Shown: positions 44,613 through 56,656, numbered from the stretch's first letter. The stretch: 64,000 nt of DNA from Coenobita brevimanus (GCA_032717465.1 CM064658.1:4647501-4711500); one strand, 5' to 3'. Made by a program: numbers and translations. Notes: a model not told the origin generated them from the sequence alone.

Positions 44613-45219
44613 CCCCTAAAAAACGGATGTCTGCATATGCTGTTCGAGGGTACTAGGGCCAAAATGACGGGTGTCTGCATTTGCAGCTGCGTCCCCCCCA
44701 CCCCCCAAACCCACCCCATCTCTGCCACCACACCCACACACCACCTGCCATCCACCCCCACCCCAACCTTCCCCTGGCATCCCCCCACCACCATCTACCA
44801 TGCCACCCCCAACTCCTCCCACCATCCCCCCAACTCCCCCACTGCCCCCTACCACCCTTAACCCCCACCCTCCCATCACCCCCACCCCCACCCCCCATAC
44901 CCTGTACAACCCCTCATCCTCCCCAAATCCCCACACCCCCAATGCCCTAACCCTTACCCTCCCCCACCCCCCACTCCTCAAACCACCCCACCCCTCTAAC
45001 CCCCACCCTTTACCCCCTCCCCCCTTCCCACCGCCCACATCTCACCCAAACCTCGCCCGTGCACCTAGCCCCCCCTCTACCACACACAACTCCCCACTCC
45101 CTCCACACACACACCACCACCACCACCACCACCCACAAATCCCCCACACTATCGCACCCGCAGATTATGCCCGTCCTGAGTGTATATATCAAAACATTCC
45201 AATGCCTGTCTTTTAGGGG
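44613..45219. mobile_element. TTAA-flanked element with C-only core
   Basis: TTAA at 44609-44612 and 45220-45223. Ends CCCCTAAAAAACGGATGTC and, reversed, CCCCTAAAAGACAGGCATTG. The interior from about 44691 to 45150 is C-rich with almost no G on the plus strand (CCCACC/CCCCCAC repeats). The G-rich minus strand has many GGG runs and could form G-quadruplexes. Pro-rich and Gly-rich frames here are artefacts. It ends about 360 bases upstream of the PRPF31 start. Confidence 0.85.
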
Positions 45220-45471
45220 TTAAGCCGACCCTGTTTGTGCGGCAAAGAGGAGCCTTGGATAAAACATATGCTAATTGGTGATAGAGGCTAAAATTAAGTG
45301 AAATTAATAAAACTACTCAAAATCTGCACCAATGTGAAAACTTCCAGCAGGATCTTGGGGATTCGAACTGCACAGTACTATGTTGAATCTTCAACGGATC
45401 TATATATATTGTATAGTATTTTATTTTCTCTTTTTACCAATGTTTTAACGATCTGTGCTTATCTTTTTTAG

Positions 45472-45479
45472 TATAAATA
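45472..45479 (+). promoter_or_regulatory. Possible TATA box of the PRPF31 homologue
   Basis: TATAAATA 105 bases before the ATG. The position fits a core promoter with a short 5' untranslated region of about 75 bases, but the motif is common in AT-rich DNA. It could instead follow an intron acceptor (TTTTTTAG immediately before it). Confidence 0.3.
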
Positions 45480-45583
45480 TTTTATGAGGAGGAATCAAGG
45501 GCGATTCCATCCGAAACGAATCTTCCAGTCGATTGTTTACATCGTGGACCGTGGTGTGAACGTTTGGCCAAGGTGTGTGAAAG

Positions 45584-46743
45584 ATGTCTTTGGCAGACGA
45601 ATTACTCAACGATTTTGAGGATGGAGAGGAAGAGGAGCTACTCAACACCGAATTACAAGCCAGGGAGAATGAAAACGGAGTGGGAGGAGGAGGAGAGCCC
45701 ATGGGCGGGGAGTTCAAGATACCAATAGGAGTACCTAAGCCAGCTCTGAGAACGGTACGTCAAGTCGCAAAATTGTGGGATTCAAGGAAACTCCGTGATA
45801 TCAAAGACCAGATTGAAAAGTATGCTAATAAGCCCAGGAGAGCTGAAGACTTGCAAGGGCCAGTTGAAGCAGATCCAGAATACAAATTAATCGTAGAGGC
45901 CAATAATATAAACGTTGATATCGATAATGAAATCGGCACCATTCACAAATTTGTAAAAGAGAAATATGCCAAAAGATTTCCTGAGCTTGAGTCTCTTGTT
46001 GTCAGCCCTCTAGAATATCTTAATGCTGTACGTGAATTGGGTAATGATGTAGACAAGGTGAAAAACAGTGAAGCCTTGGCACAAATTTTAACCCAAGCCA
46101 CAATTATGGTGGTGAGTGTGACAGCCTCCACTACCCAGGGAGCATTGCTCACTGATGAAGAACTTAAAGCTATTGAAGAGGCATGTAAAATGGCTCAGGA
46201 CTTGAATGCTACTAAAATAAGAATTCTTGAGTATGTGGAGAGTAGAATGAGCTTCATTGCACCTAATCTGTCTTGTATTGTAGGAGCATCAACAGCAGCT
46301 AAATTGATGGGGGTAGCAGGTGGTTTGACAAACTTATCCAAAATGCCATCCAGTAATGTTCTTCTGATTGGGAAACAGAGAAAGACTATGATAGGTATGG
46401 CACAAACATCAATGCTGCCACACACAGGGTTTATTTACTATTGTGACATTGTGCAAGAGATGCCACCAGATCTTCGTGCCAAAGCTGCGCGTATTGTGGC
46501 TTCCAAGGCCACACTGGCGGCTCGTGTGGACAGCATGCATGGTAGCCCAACTGGAGCTGAAGGCCTACGTCTGCGAGAAGAAGTTGAAAAGAAAATGGAC
46601 AAACTTCAGGAGCCTCCTCCAGTGAAGGCTGTCAAACCACTACCACCACCAATTGATGCGCCAGGGAAGAAACGTGGGGGACGCAGAGTACTTAAGATGA
46701 AGGAGCGCATGGCTGTCACAGATCTGCGCAAAGCCCAGAACAG
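45584..46743 (+). CDS. PRPF31: PRPF31 homologue, coding exon 1
   Basis: 1160 nt, ending phase 2 at AACAG|GTGAGA. Covers the N-terminus, NOSIC and Nop regions and most of the basic stretch. Such a long intron-free segment is unusual for a gene split into many exons in vertebrates. Confidence 0.96.
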
Positions 46744-48502
46744 GTGAGATGCATAGCTATTAGGAAATTTGGTAAAATCTCTCATATAAGGTGGACAGGA
46801 ATTGTTAACCTAACTTAACTGACCTAACATTAACTTAACCAGCATTGACCCGACATGATTAAATGTGAGCATGATTAATTGATACAGGTGTCTTCATCTT
46901 TTCACCACACATCATCTCTTGTAAAATGAGTAAAACCATCTGTGGTAGTGTGAATAAGATAGAAACTAGATGTATCATCCTATACACTCTTCACTTTAAT
47001 TTTGGTCCAGATTTTTGGTCCTTTTGCAGCTTATTTCTCATAGCTGCATGGCAAAGTAAGACAAAATAATGACTCTACATCCTTTTTATAGCATTTTTCA
47101 TGATTAGCATCATATTCTACTGCAAATATAATGTTAAACCTGAGCAGTCAAGCTTGAAAGATGGCACTTATAGCCCAAGTTAGAATAAAAAGTGTATAAT
47201 GATAGTGATGCTGGAGACCTTTTCTGAGACTTTTTGTAACCCTTACACTTCAAGGCCTCTCCCGTAACCAAGTAAAAGTGTCTGGAAGTAGCAAGAAGTA
47301 AATGACAGACATCATTGTACTAAAGGGGTTAAAAGTTTGAGCAGCAGATCTGGTTCATGTAGTCTGATTCTGCTGTTGCAATAAAGATGGTAGAATTCTG
47401 ACCAGTCTTTGTTAGCCAGAAGGCTCATGGAATAAAATCTGCATGTAATGTCCAACATTGCTGGAGTGTTCCATAATTTTTCAGTTTTCTTGTTTATAGT
47501 ATGATAGTAACTGTTTATTAGTATTATCTCTAAATGCATTATTTGCTTTATTATTGTTCTTTGAGTTAGGTACCACTACCTACCATATATACTGATTCTG
47601 TAGTGGTCTAAGAGGCTGGAGTGTCAGGAACAGTTACCTGTAGCTACACGAGTGTACTGTGCTGTGATAAAACAGTAATGGTAACAACCAATCCCATATT
47701 ACCACTACATGTATGAGCTGAGCAAATATGTATGTAACTTATGCATTTTATAACATAGCTATGTTTGGTATGCACCTTACACAGTAGGCAAATTAGTTAA
47801 TGGCATACCATAGGTAATTGTTCTTGCTTGTGGTTCTTTCTGTTCTTGAAACAGGAATACAGAAAGTCGTTACCATATACGGTATAGTCTTTTAGCATTC
47901 ATTTTTTGCTGTTAATTCCTTAATAAATTACAGAAATTTTGCTGCTTAAAGTTCTCCTGTTGCCTGTATGGCCAAGCTGCCTGTTTCTCCTAATTTTCAA
48001 GACCATTTGTATGGAAAATATTGTAATATGGCTTCTAGATCATATAACATACCCATAACAATGATTTACTGTACTGTATGCTGTAGTATATATGTTTTAT
48101 GTGCACAGTAGCACTCTATATTCATACTAAGGTTTTTACAACTAGATTTATTCCCCCAGGATGAACTTTGGTGAGATTGAGGAGGATGCGTATCAAGATG
48201 ACCTTGGTTACACACGAGGGAACTTGGGCAAGGGTGGTGCCGGGCGCATCCGCAAAATCACAGTGGATGAGAAGACACGAGTGCGGCTGTCCAAGACCTT
48301 GCAGAAGGAGGTGCAGCGGCAGTCATCCCTGGGTGGGCAAACAACGGTACGGCGGCAGGTGGCGGGTACAGCATCAAGTGTTGCCTTCACCCCACTCCAG
48401 GGTCTTGAGATTGTGAACCCTCAGGCAGCAGAAAACAGTAGCAACAACACTGCTAACAAGTATTTCTCAAATGTGCTTGGCTTCAAGAATATTGGCAAGT
48501 AG
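45584..48502 (+). CDS. PRPF31: Pre-mRNA-processing factor 31 homologue (gene span, two coding exons)
   Basis: The joined frame (45584-46743 plus 48160-48502) gives 500 residues, against about 499 in human PRPF31. Prp31 binds the 15.5K/SNU13-bound 5' stem-loop of U4 and U4atac snRNA in the nucleus and bridges U4/U6 to U5 in the tri-snRNP. Visible features: acidic N-terminus MSLADELL, NOSIC-type segment around IHKFVKEKYAKRFPELESLV (about residues 119-138), conserved TIMVVSVTASTTQG (about 175-188), the Nop domain with IVGASTAAKLMGVAGGLTNL (about 232-251) and LPHTGFIYYCDIVQ, a basic KKRGGRRVLKMKERM nuclear-localisation-like stretch, and the C-terminal signature NFGEIEEDAYQDDLGYTRG and TASSVAFTPLQGLEIVNPQA. 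Start chosen by family alignment. The frame is undamaged. Confidence 0.97.
46744..48159. other. PRPF31 intron with repeat fragments
   Basis: GT-AG intron. 46975-47210 is an inverse family B copy (TGACTCTACATCC, TTCATGATTAGCATCATATT). 47215-47336 is a small TTAA-type fragment ending CTAAAGGGGTTAA. No gene inside. Confidence 0.7.
48160..48502 (+). CDS. PRPF31: PRPF31 homologue, coding exon 2
   Basis: Acceptor TTTATTCCCCCAG. The first base completes an Arg codon, followed by MNFGEIEEDAYQDDLGYTRG. Ends NVLGFKNIGK and TAG. Contains the Prp31 C-terminal domain. Confidence 0.96.
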
Positions 48503-48600
48503 ACTAAGTCAAAATGGCTGTAAGTTTGTGATTAGTTATTACAGGAATACATGAAATCTTTATTATATGTTTCTTTTTTTTGCGTTACTTTGGATATTAA

Positions 48601-49257
48601 CCCATTGACTGCGGCTGTATCGTAGATGATATCTAAGTCCGTATGGCTCTCACTGCGGCTACATCATATATGATTTCCTTCTTTCAAAAATTCCGCTGCC
48701 AGAAATAAGTCAGCTAGCACGAAATAAATCAGCAAGCAGTTCATGGCACCCTATAGATTATTGCCATACATAGATTCACTCTATGTATGGCAATACTTAG
48801 AGTGCAGAGATGCAGAGCTCAGCTCAGTTACCTACAAAATGCTGAAGGTAAAGGTACAAAATCTTCTCCATGCCACTGCTACCAGTAGCCCAAGCAAATA
48901 TTGGATGAAATCTCTGGATGAGTGTAGTAATGATAGTGATTTGTTGTTAGATGATGACAAGGATGGTTCAGATGCCGTTTTACACCTTATCTGATCCCAA
49001 GATTGACACTGACGACACAGTATAACTATAATACATCATTCGCCTGGCACCATTGCACAGGGAATATTTATTACTTCACGGACCTGTATCAGAGGTTATT
49101 TTTTTGTTTGCTGTATTGTGTTATTTACCATTGAACACAGGATTTTTTTCTCTATCTTTTGATAATACTGTATATATATTTTTTCTAATATTCTAAATAT
49201 TTGAAAACTGCTGCACACGGGATGTACATATAAACAAACACTGACGCAATGAATGGG
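48601..49257. mobile_element. TTAA-type element just after PRPF31
   Basis: TTAA at 48597-48600 and the decayed TTAT at 49258-49261. Ends CCCATTGACTGCGGC and, reversed, CCCATTCATTGCGTC. The direct repeat TGCGGCTRYATCRTAKATGA appears at 48609 and 48655. It contains AATAAA at 48723-48728, the first one after the PRPF31 stop codon. A frame of 83 codons (48743-48994, acidic C-terminus) has no recognised motif. Confidence 0.78.
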
Positions 49258-49429
49258 TTATGTCCTTAGTAAACCTTAAGAAAATTTGTGTGTTGAACAT
49301 TCATTGTTACCTGTGAAACTGATTTAGCTATCAGTTTCTCTAGTTACAGTTGCAGTTGTTTGTATGAGATTGTGAAATGCCTGTATTTACAGATTATTTC
49401 CTTATATAGTCACTAAGGATGCCAGATAA

Positions 49430-49760
49430 ATGTTGTTATGAAGCAAAAGAATGTAGAGTTTAGAGGATGGATGGGACTGGAATGTATTGGTGTTGTGATG
49501 AAGAGGGGTAAATTGAGATGGTTTGGGCATGTTTAGAGGATGGAGGACAGCAATTGGGTGAAGATAGTGAGAAGTTTGATCATCAAGGGTAGGGTTGTGA
49601 AATGTAGACCGAAAAAGACCTGGGGTGAGGTCATTAAAAATGACCTCAGGGATAAAGGACTGAATAGGGAGGCTGCCAGAGATCGAGCAATGTGGAGAGC
49701 CACCATTAGGTGACCAGTGCTGATGCATGCAAGCATGTTGAAGACTTTATAAATGAAACA
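49430..49760 (+). pseudogene. LINE 3'-end fragment
   Basis: Nearly collinear with 53380-53660: GGACTGGAATGTATTGGTG, GTAAATTGAGATGGTTTGGG, GACCGAAAAAGACCTGGGG and GCTGCCAGAGATCGAGCAAT. Stops interrupt the frame. Confidence 0.85.
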
Positions 49761-49787
49761 GTGATACAACAATCCAAGCAGTGTTAA

Positions 49788-50667
49788 CCCTTTGAGATTC
49801 TTATGACTGTTTTGATTGTCACTTCAAATCCAACCGCAGAGATTCCAGTGACTCTTTTCATTGTCATTGTACGACACTTTTGTAAAATATTCACCATAAA
49901 TCGCGTTTACTCATCATAACAAAGAGGCTCGAGCATGATGTCACGGAATGGTTGCTCTATGCGTGGCAGTACTGCACAGCTGGTCTGACTCATGGTTGTA
50001 TTTCTTTATAACTTTATTCTTTGTGAATATTTTTCTACAGCATGGTATATAATTTTTGGTTTTTGCATAACTTTAACTCGTCACTTTGACTTATTAATTT
50101 CCTTGTTTTCCCTTTATGAACATAGTACAATAAAGTACAACTATTCAGCTTCAAAAAACACCACAACCAGCATCCTATCATAAAAAGTGTATTTACACTG
50201 ACTGATCAAAGAAAAACATCACGAAGTGAATATGTGGCCGAGACTAAAATAAAATTGTACATCTCTTTCCTTTCGCTTTACTTCACAATGAAATGCAAGT
50301 ACAGTATTACCATAATCTACATATCATTGTGAAGGTAATTTATTGTATTTTTGCATGCTTTAAACCAAACTTACTTATCATTACTCGTTATTTTTTGCCG
50401 AATATGTTTCTATGGCAAGGTATAAAATTTTTGCTTTTTGCCTAACTTCAACTCGTCATTTTATTTTCTTTGTTCTCCTTTTTTTAACATACTACGATAA
50501 GGTACAATTATTCAGCTTTAAAATTACACCAAAACCAACATTCTATCATGAAAAGTGTATTTTCACAGAGCGATCAAAGCAAAATATCGGGCCACGAAGA
50601 TGTGGGTCAGCGTGAGTGGCTGACTTTAGCACAGACATAATCTGCCCTGCCCAGAAGCCTGAGAGGG
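49788..50667. mobile_element. TTAA-flanked element, family A, two internal units
   Basis: Intact TTAA at 49784-49787 and 50668-50671. Ends CCCTTTGAGATTC and, reversed, CCCTCTCAGGCTTC. Collinear with 3788-5029 but with two internal units (near 50040 and 50417) rather than three. Non-coding. Confidence 0.87.
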
Positions 50668-50671
50668 TTAA

Positions 50672-51399
50672 TATAGTTGGATCCAGTTGGTATGCTTGTA
50701 TTGTAAAAAAAAAAAAAAAGAAAGAAAGAAATAAGTTTTCACAAGAAATTTTTGAAAGTATGCATTGGTGAATGTTTGGATGTAGTGTATGATTTTGTTT
50801 CACTGGTAATATTTTTAATTTAATTGCTTGTATTATCCTGTTTAAGGATCCTGATGAACTCATTTATTACTGAGGAACAGAGTTGTTATGATAATGATGA
50901 TGATGAAAATGTCTTTTCAGCTTGAGAGCTCAGAGAGTACAGGGTGTCCATAGAGTGTATATCTATTTTACATACCAACACTGAATTAGTGACCTTGTGC
51001 TGCATGATGTTTACCTTTTAGTTTTGTATACTGTGATGTTGTTAACTCCTTCAATCTGATGAGTATTTTTTTTTCCCTTCTTTCCACCTCCAGGTGATTT
51101 TTTTTCTTTTTAGTCTAGGACAAATTTTTGTAACAGGAGGGGCAGGATATAAACTTAACTCTTTCAGTACAAGCACTCCATCATGAGGTGAATGAAACAA
51201 TGTAGAAGCGGTAAAAATAAAATAAAAAAGTAGCTACATCGTCATATTAAAGAGGCTGAATCCATGAATCCATAAGAAATTTAAAAGTTATAAAGCCACT
51301 GGCTAACTGTATAATCATCCCATAGTGTGATTGCATTAACTCTTGCACATGAGGACATAACATTTAGTAGATTCTTGCTGCTACCAGACAAATTGATTT
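50672..51399. other. Intergenic, small TTAA-like fragments
   Basis: TTAACTCCTTCAATCTGATG at 51045 and TTAACTCTTTCAGTACAAGC at 51156 look like isolated left ends of TTAA-type elements. A poly-A run lies at 50706-50719. No gene seen. Confidence 0.5.
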
Positions 51400-51780
51400 T
51401 AAGTTTATGAGAGGGAAGAATATGATTTTTAAGGCGGGAAATCAGATGAAGAGGAAGAATAGGGATATCGTAGTTGAGCAGTGTGTCACGAATGATGAAG
51501 TAAGAGTTGTGGTAAACAGTGGGGATATTAAAGGCGCATGGAGAGAGCATTACAGCCGGTTGTTGAATGAGGAGTTTGGCGGGGACAGGGAAGATTTGGA
51601 GCCAGCAGATCCTGTGGTTGGCATTTGGCCTTTGATTGATGCTGCAACTGTGAGCGGAGCAGTAGGCAGGATGCAGGTGGGGAAGACAGCAGGTGTGTCT
51701 GGGTTGACTGCTGAAATCTTGAAAGCCTCAGGAGGTATAGGAGTGAGGTTAGTCACTGACCTGATAACTCGATGTAGTGC
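51400..51780 (+). pseudogene. LINE ORF2, segment upstream of SINE insertion
   Basis: Reads the region between endonuclease and reverse transcriptase: GDIKGAWREHYSRLLNEEFG and GKTAGVSGLTAEILKASGGI. The frame continues, after the SINE, at 52195. Confidence 0.85.
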
Positions 51781-52192
51781 TTCTCTCAGGTGACTGCTTT
51801 TTCCTTTGTTCCTTCCTTCCTTTCCTTCCTCCCTCTTCTGTCTTTTTTCCCTTCATTCTTTCTTCTTCCTTCTGCCTACGGGTGATGCTGTGCTGAGTGA
51901 CAAGCCAAATGGTTTCCTGCACACCAGGAAACGATTTACTATGCTGGGTGGTAACCATATAACCAAATTATGAAGTCTGGTGGTTTAGTGGGTAATTAGG
52001 GCACTCCAGTCGGACTGAGCATGTGCAGGTTTATATCCAAGGGGTGGTTGGGGTTTATTGCTCACATAATGCCACTCGGGGATGAGTGAGGCTGGTCACT
52101 CTTATCTTAAATATCAGGACTGACTTGCATAGCCTTGGGCTCCTATGCTTCTCATGGGGCAATGTAGAATTGGATGATGGATGGATGGATGG
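51776..52192 (+). mobile_element. SINE family C inserted in a LINE
   Basis: Starts in the head (GATGTAGTGCTTCTCTCAGG), with pyrimidine tract, hairpin (loop CACAC), tRNA-like part, 3' part and a GGAT tail at 52175-52192. Confidence 0.87.
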
Positions 52193-52194
52193 TG

Positions 52195-53690
52195 TTGTCC
52201 CAGGTGATTGTGTACAAGGAGAAGGGTGATGCCCTGGAAAGAGGAAATTATAAAGGCATAAAGCTTTTAGACCAGATAATGAAGGTAATGGAGAGAGTTC
52301 TAGATGGTATGATTAGAGAAAGAGTGAATATTGATGAGATGCAGTGTGGGTTTATGCCAGGCAAAGGGACCATTGATGCCACATTCATTGTTCGACAGGA
52401 AAATACTGTATATAGGAAAGAAAAGGGAACTGTACTTCATTTTTGTTGATTTGTGAAAGGCCTTTGACTGAGTCCCTAGAGAGGTAGTGAGGTGGGCAAA
52501 GAGAAATCTTGGAAGTGGCTGGTTAGGGTCGTTATGGCCATGTATGTGGGTGCTCGCACCCAGGTAAGGGTGAATGGAGATTTGAGTGATGAGTTTTCTG
52601 TGAATGTTGGTGTGCATCAGAGGTCAGTCTTGAGCCCCTTGTTTTTTATTTTGGTACTTGAAGCCCTTTCATGTGATTTCAGAAATGGACTCCCAAGGAA
52701 GATGTTGTATGCTGATGATTTGGTGTTGATTGTAGATAATGAAAGGGAGGTGGAGGAATGATTTAGGAGGTGGAGAGATGATATAGGGCACAAGGGCTTA
52801 AGAGTAAATGCAGATAAAACAAAATTGGTGGTATCTAGGGGTAGGGGTGGTACTGTCAAAGAAGAGTGAGGGTGGCCGTGTGCAATTTGTCACAAGGGTG
52901 TGGGAAGCAAATCCATCTTGTGCTGTGTTTGATAGATGCATTAAGAGATGTAGTGGTATTAGAGGTACACTGTGAGATAGTGCTGATTTCATGTGTGCGG
53001 TGTGTCGGGGAGAGCAAATGGACATTGCCAGGCGTGAAAGGCTTGAACTTGCTGGTGAGTCTCTTGAATGTGTGGAAGAGTTTTGTTATTTGGGAGACAT
53101 GTTATGTGCTGGAGATGGGGCAGGAGCTAGCTCTGTGGCTAAAGTGAGAAGTGGTTAGAAGAAGTTCAGGGAGCTGTTGCCTCTCCTGACATTGAGAAGG
53201 CTCTCCCTCCATGCTATTTGTATATTTGTATACAACGTGTTGGGAGTTTAGTGCCGTATAGTAGTGAGTCCTGGGCAGTATACGAAGAGGATATTCGCAG
53301 GCTCAAATGTACAGAAATGGCAATGATTAGGTGGATGTGCAGTGCGTCCTTGAGTGCAATGTCTGGGGGGGCTAGGTTTACAATAAAAGAGTTCAGAGCT
53401 AGGATGGGACTTGATTGTATTGGTGTTGTGATGAGGAGAGGTAGATTGAGATGGTTTTGGCGTGTGGAGAGGGTGGGGGATGATATTTGGATGCAAAAAG
53501 TGAGAAGTGTCATTAGGGGTATGGTAGCGAGAGGTAAACTGAAAAAGACTTGGGATGAGGTCATTGAGTGCGACCTCAGGGTTAAGGGACTAAATAGGGA
53601 AGCTGCCAGAGATCGAGCAGCATGGATAGCTTCCATTAGGTGACCAAGGCCGAAGCATGCAAGCATGTTGGAACCATCAAAAACGAAAAC
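52195..53690 (+). pseudogene. LINE ORF2, reverse transcriptase to C-terminus
   Basis: Motifs in order: VYKEKGDALERGNYKGIKLL, DEMQCGFMPGKGTIDATFIV, QVRVNGDLSDEFSVNVGVHQ, catalytic YADDLVLI, a Cys-rich knuckle readable near 52875-52990 (CAICHKGVGSKS-like and CSGIRGTL), then thumb and C-terminus ending near DRAAWIASIR. Several stops and frame changes (for example at 52448, 52760 and 52868) make it inactive. Other fragments here derive from the same lineage (9653-10050, 40380-40625, 49430-49760). Confidence 0.9.
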
Positions 53691-53719
53691 AAAAATGATC
53701 CTGTACAATACCATTTTTA

Positions 53720-54250
53720 TTCGAACTGGGGCCTAAAATTGCTGCCTCTCCATCTTGAATGCTGAGTATTAGAGAAAGACTAATAATAGAATATGATGGT
53801 AGTCACTAAAAAGTGCTACAGAAACAATGTAGAGCCATAACGTCGCCCTTTTCTGCCACTGAGTTACGTAAAATTGTCAACAAAAGAAGGAAAAGCTGAT
53901 CCAAGTTAAAGGAGTATGGTACAGTATAGTAGTGATTGGGTTATGAAGGCTGTGTCTAATCCTTCCAGTTCAAAAAGCCTTTCTGGAGTTGAATAAAGTC
54001 ATCTGGAAGTATATTCTGTTCATTCTTGCTTGGTCTAAAATTGCCATTTCTCCATCTTGAATGCAGACTTGTAACAGTAGAGTAACACTAGAATATGATG
54101 CTAGTCATGAAGAAGTGCAATGGATATGGTGTAGAGCTCCAGCATTTTATTTTTTTCTGCCATTGAGGTATGTAAGCTGCAAAAAGATGGATATCTGGGC
54201 CAAACTAAGGTGAGAGAACTTTAGGAAAAATAAAATGAAAACTGCATCAT
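53720..54250 (+). repeat. Two tandem family B copies
   Basis: 53720-53930 and 54020-54210 share CTAAAATTGCC.TCTCCATC, TTGAATGC, AGAATATGATG and TTTTCTGCCA. Between them is a TTAA-type fragment (CCAGTTCAAAAAGCCTTTC). Confidence 0.7.
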
Positions 54251-54572
54251 TATACTGAAGGAGTTAGTGTCTGAAGAAATGCAAAGAATTAACATCTTAT
54301 TTTTGGGAACAAATTTTGTTCTATTATTCTTGCTACCACTAGACAGTATTTCTCATCTCAGGGGAGAAGTGTCATCATAGTGGAAGGGTTAATGAAGTAA
54401 TTGCATTATCTAACTCCAACCTACGTGAAAAATTTATCTGAAGCTGTATATAATTTTCGAGAGGTAGCGAGAATAAAATTGGAAATAAATCACCAAATTG
54501 AATGGGTGAAGTGATGGAGGTAGTTGGTTTTGCATAATAGGCTCTCATATCATGCTGTTGCTGTATCTGAAG

Positions 54573-54579
<7 letters not shown>

Positions 54580-54604
<25 letters not shown>

Positions 54605-54608
54605 CACG
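54580..54608. repeat. Poly-A and (CA)n run
   Basis: A17 followed by about seven CA units. Confidence 0.9.
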
Positions 54609-54819
54609 TTAAAAGCTAGTCCTGTAATAACTGCCTTCAAGGTGTAGGGGCTTGAGGCCAGGCTGCCTTAGTACATTATATTTGAAGGTATATAACTAGC
54701 CTATGCCCCGTGAGGGCATTATATGATTGAAATACCTCCAGTTACCTCTGGGGATTGAACCTATGTAAGACTTTCATTTTGACTGGAGTATTCTAACCAT
54801 TAGCTCCCCAGATACGTAG

Positions 54820-54985
54820 TAGTAGTTGCAACCCCAGACTCATCTAAAGATGAACCCAGTGGACTGTCAGTTGATATTGCTGTCTTCCTGAAGTCCATCA
54901 CCCTTCTTGTGGGGGATGGGGAGAACTGAGTGACATTTGTATAACTGGGTAGCTCCACCACATAAAAGCATTCATTTCCAACACT
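54820..54985 (+). repeat. Dispersed repeat family F copy
   Basis: GTAGTAGTTGCAACCCCAGA, CTTCCTGAAGTCCATCACCC and CATTTGTATAACTGGGTAGC. Confidence 0.68.
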
Positions 54986-55049
54986 TCCCCAGATAAAATA
55001 AACTAAAGTATTGTACTATATTTTGGAATGATATGTTTTGTTTATGGGT

Positions 55050-55225
55050 AGGCCTGTGAGGTGGAGCCAGGATTCTTGGAACTTGAATTATGTGTGAGTG
55101 ATCATATGGCCCATTTCACTGGGTATACCACTGATAGTTTTCCTGCTTTCATACAGTCTTTTTCCTTGTTTCTGGATCCTACTTCACCCCATCCTTAGGT
55201 AGGAAAACAGGTCAGGATGATGATA
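55050..55225 (+). repeat. Dispersed repeat family G copy
   Basis: GTAGGCCTGTGAGGTGGAGC, CATATGGCCCATTTCACTGG, CTACTTCACCCCATCCTTAG and GATGATGATA at the end. Confidence 0.68.
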
Positions 55226-55416
55226 AACATAAAGGTATTTTACTGAGAGTGTACAATACACATGGATTGCCCTTTCCAAATGAACCATTCAGCTGCCATT
55301 ACCAGTCCAGAAACATGGTTAATACTACTTTTCAACATTGTATATACAGTATTTTTTAATAAAATCATGAAAAATATTGTGTTCTGAATAATGACATATC
55401 ATTTATGATATTACTA

Positions 55417-55958
55417 CAGTGGAGCCCCAAGTTTAGTGACATCATAATTTGCGGTTTCATGGTTAGCAGTGGCCTGCAAATATTCCCAAACACCAGGTTT
55501 CACGCGAAAATCCCTCCGTTCGTGGCGGGAAAAATGTAAGACCTGCTCAAGGATGAGGGGTTCTGTGGGTTTGTGTAGGAGCAGCAGACAGAAGAGATGC
55601 AGCACAGGATGGAAGTGTTGTGTGGAGAGACGGAGGTAACGAAGGCAGAGAAGGATGGAGGTGCCAGAGGTGGCGGGGCGCAGTAGTCTCACCACCTGCC
55701 TTGGAAATTACACCCCCATCCCTTCCACTAAACACCTTGCTCCAGCCTGTTATGTACTGTACTTTGTATTAATACCAGTTTCTTTTCAGGTGTGATCAGT
55801 AAATTTTACATTGCATAAATGGGTTTTGGAGGGAGATGGCATGGGACCTGGAATCAACTAGCCTATATCCCATAGGATCAATGCCCCAACTTCAGCAGTT
55901 TCTCAGTTCGCAGTATTTTTCACGGAACCAATTAGGCGCAAAATGCAGGGCTCCACTG
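55417..55958. mobile_element. pogo-type miniature element
   Basis: Ends CAGTGGAGCCCCAAGTTT and, reversed, CAGTGGAGCCCTGCATTTTG. TA on the left, TG on the right. 542 bp without transposase. Confidence 0.8.
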
Positions 55959-56394
55959 TGTTGCATTATTACCAGTATATATTTTTTAATTTTTTCTGAC
56001 ACATTGCAGAGGGTGTATTCTGATGCCATAGTCATTAGCTGATTGTGAATTGTGATACTACAACAGGGGCATCTCATAATTCATATATAGATTCTGATGT
56101 AAACTGTAGGAAAGTGTAGGTCCCTGATAGCCACATCCATGAAGCATAAAGACATTTGGGGACAATTTCAGAGGCCAGAGTTTATCATGGGGTATTTAAA
56201 GGGGGTGATGATATTTTTATTATTATTATTATTCAGTCAATCATTATTATTATTATTAAATTATTTTTTAAGGGTGTCTTCTTATGTCTTCATTGTTGAT
56301 GTGACCCCAGGCGTATCTGGATGTCAGCTTGGTGGACTGTAGAAAACTGGCCACTTCAGCTATGTACTCCCAGAGTTTCTTTGTGTTATGATAA

Positions 56395-56656
56395 CCACTT
56401 ACTATGCTGGGTGCTAGCCATATAACCGAATTTTGGCACCTGGTGGTTTAGTGGGTAATTATTGTGCTCCAATCGGATTGAGCCAGTGAAGGTTTATATC
56501 CAAGGAGTGGTTGGGGTTTATTGCTCACGTAATGCCACTCAGGGATGAGTGAGGTTGGTCACTCTCATCTTAAATGCCAGGACCAACTGCCTAGCCCCGG
56601 GCTCCTACGCTCCTCATGGGGCAACGTAGGATTGGATGATGGATGGATGGATTATG
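56395..56656 (+). mobile_element. SINE family C, 5'-truncated
   Basis: Begins after the hairpin (CTTACTATGCTGGGTGCTAG), with TGGTTTAGTGGGTAATT, TTTATATCCAAGGAGTGG and a GGAT tail. Confidence 0.87.

Noticed and set aside
44616..45216. Pro-rich and Gly-rich frames up to 181 codons
   Set aside because: They translate the C-rich core of a TTAA element on both strands; no domain or splice context.
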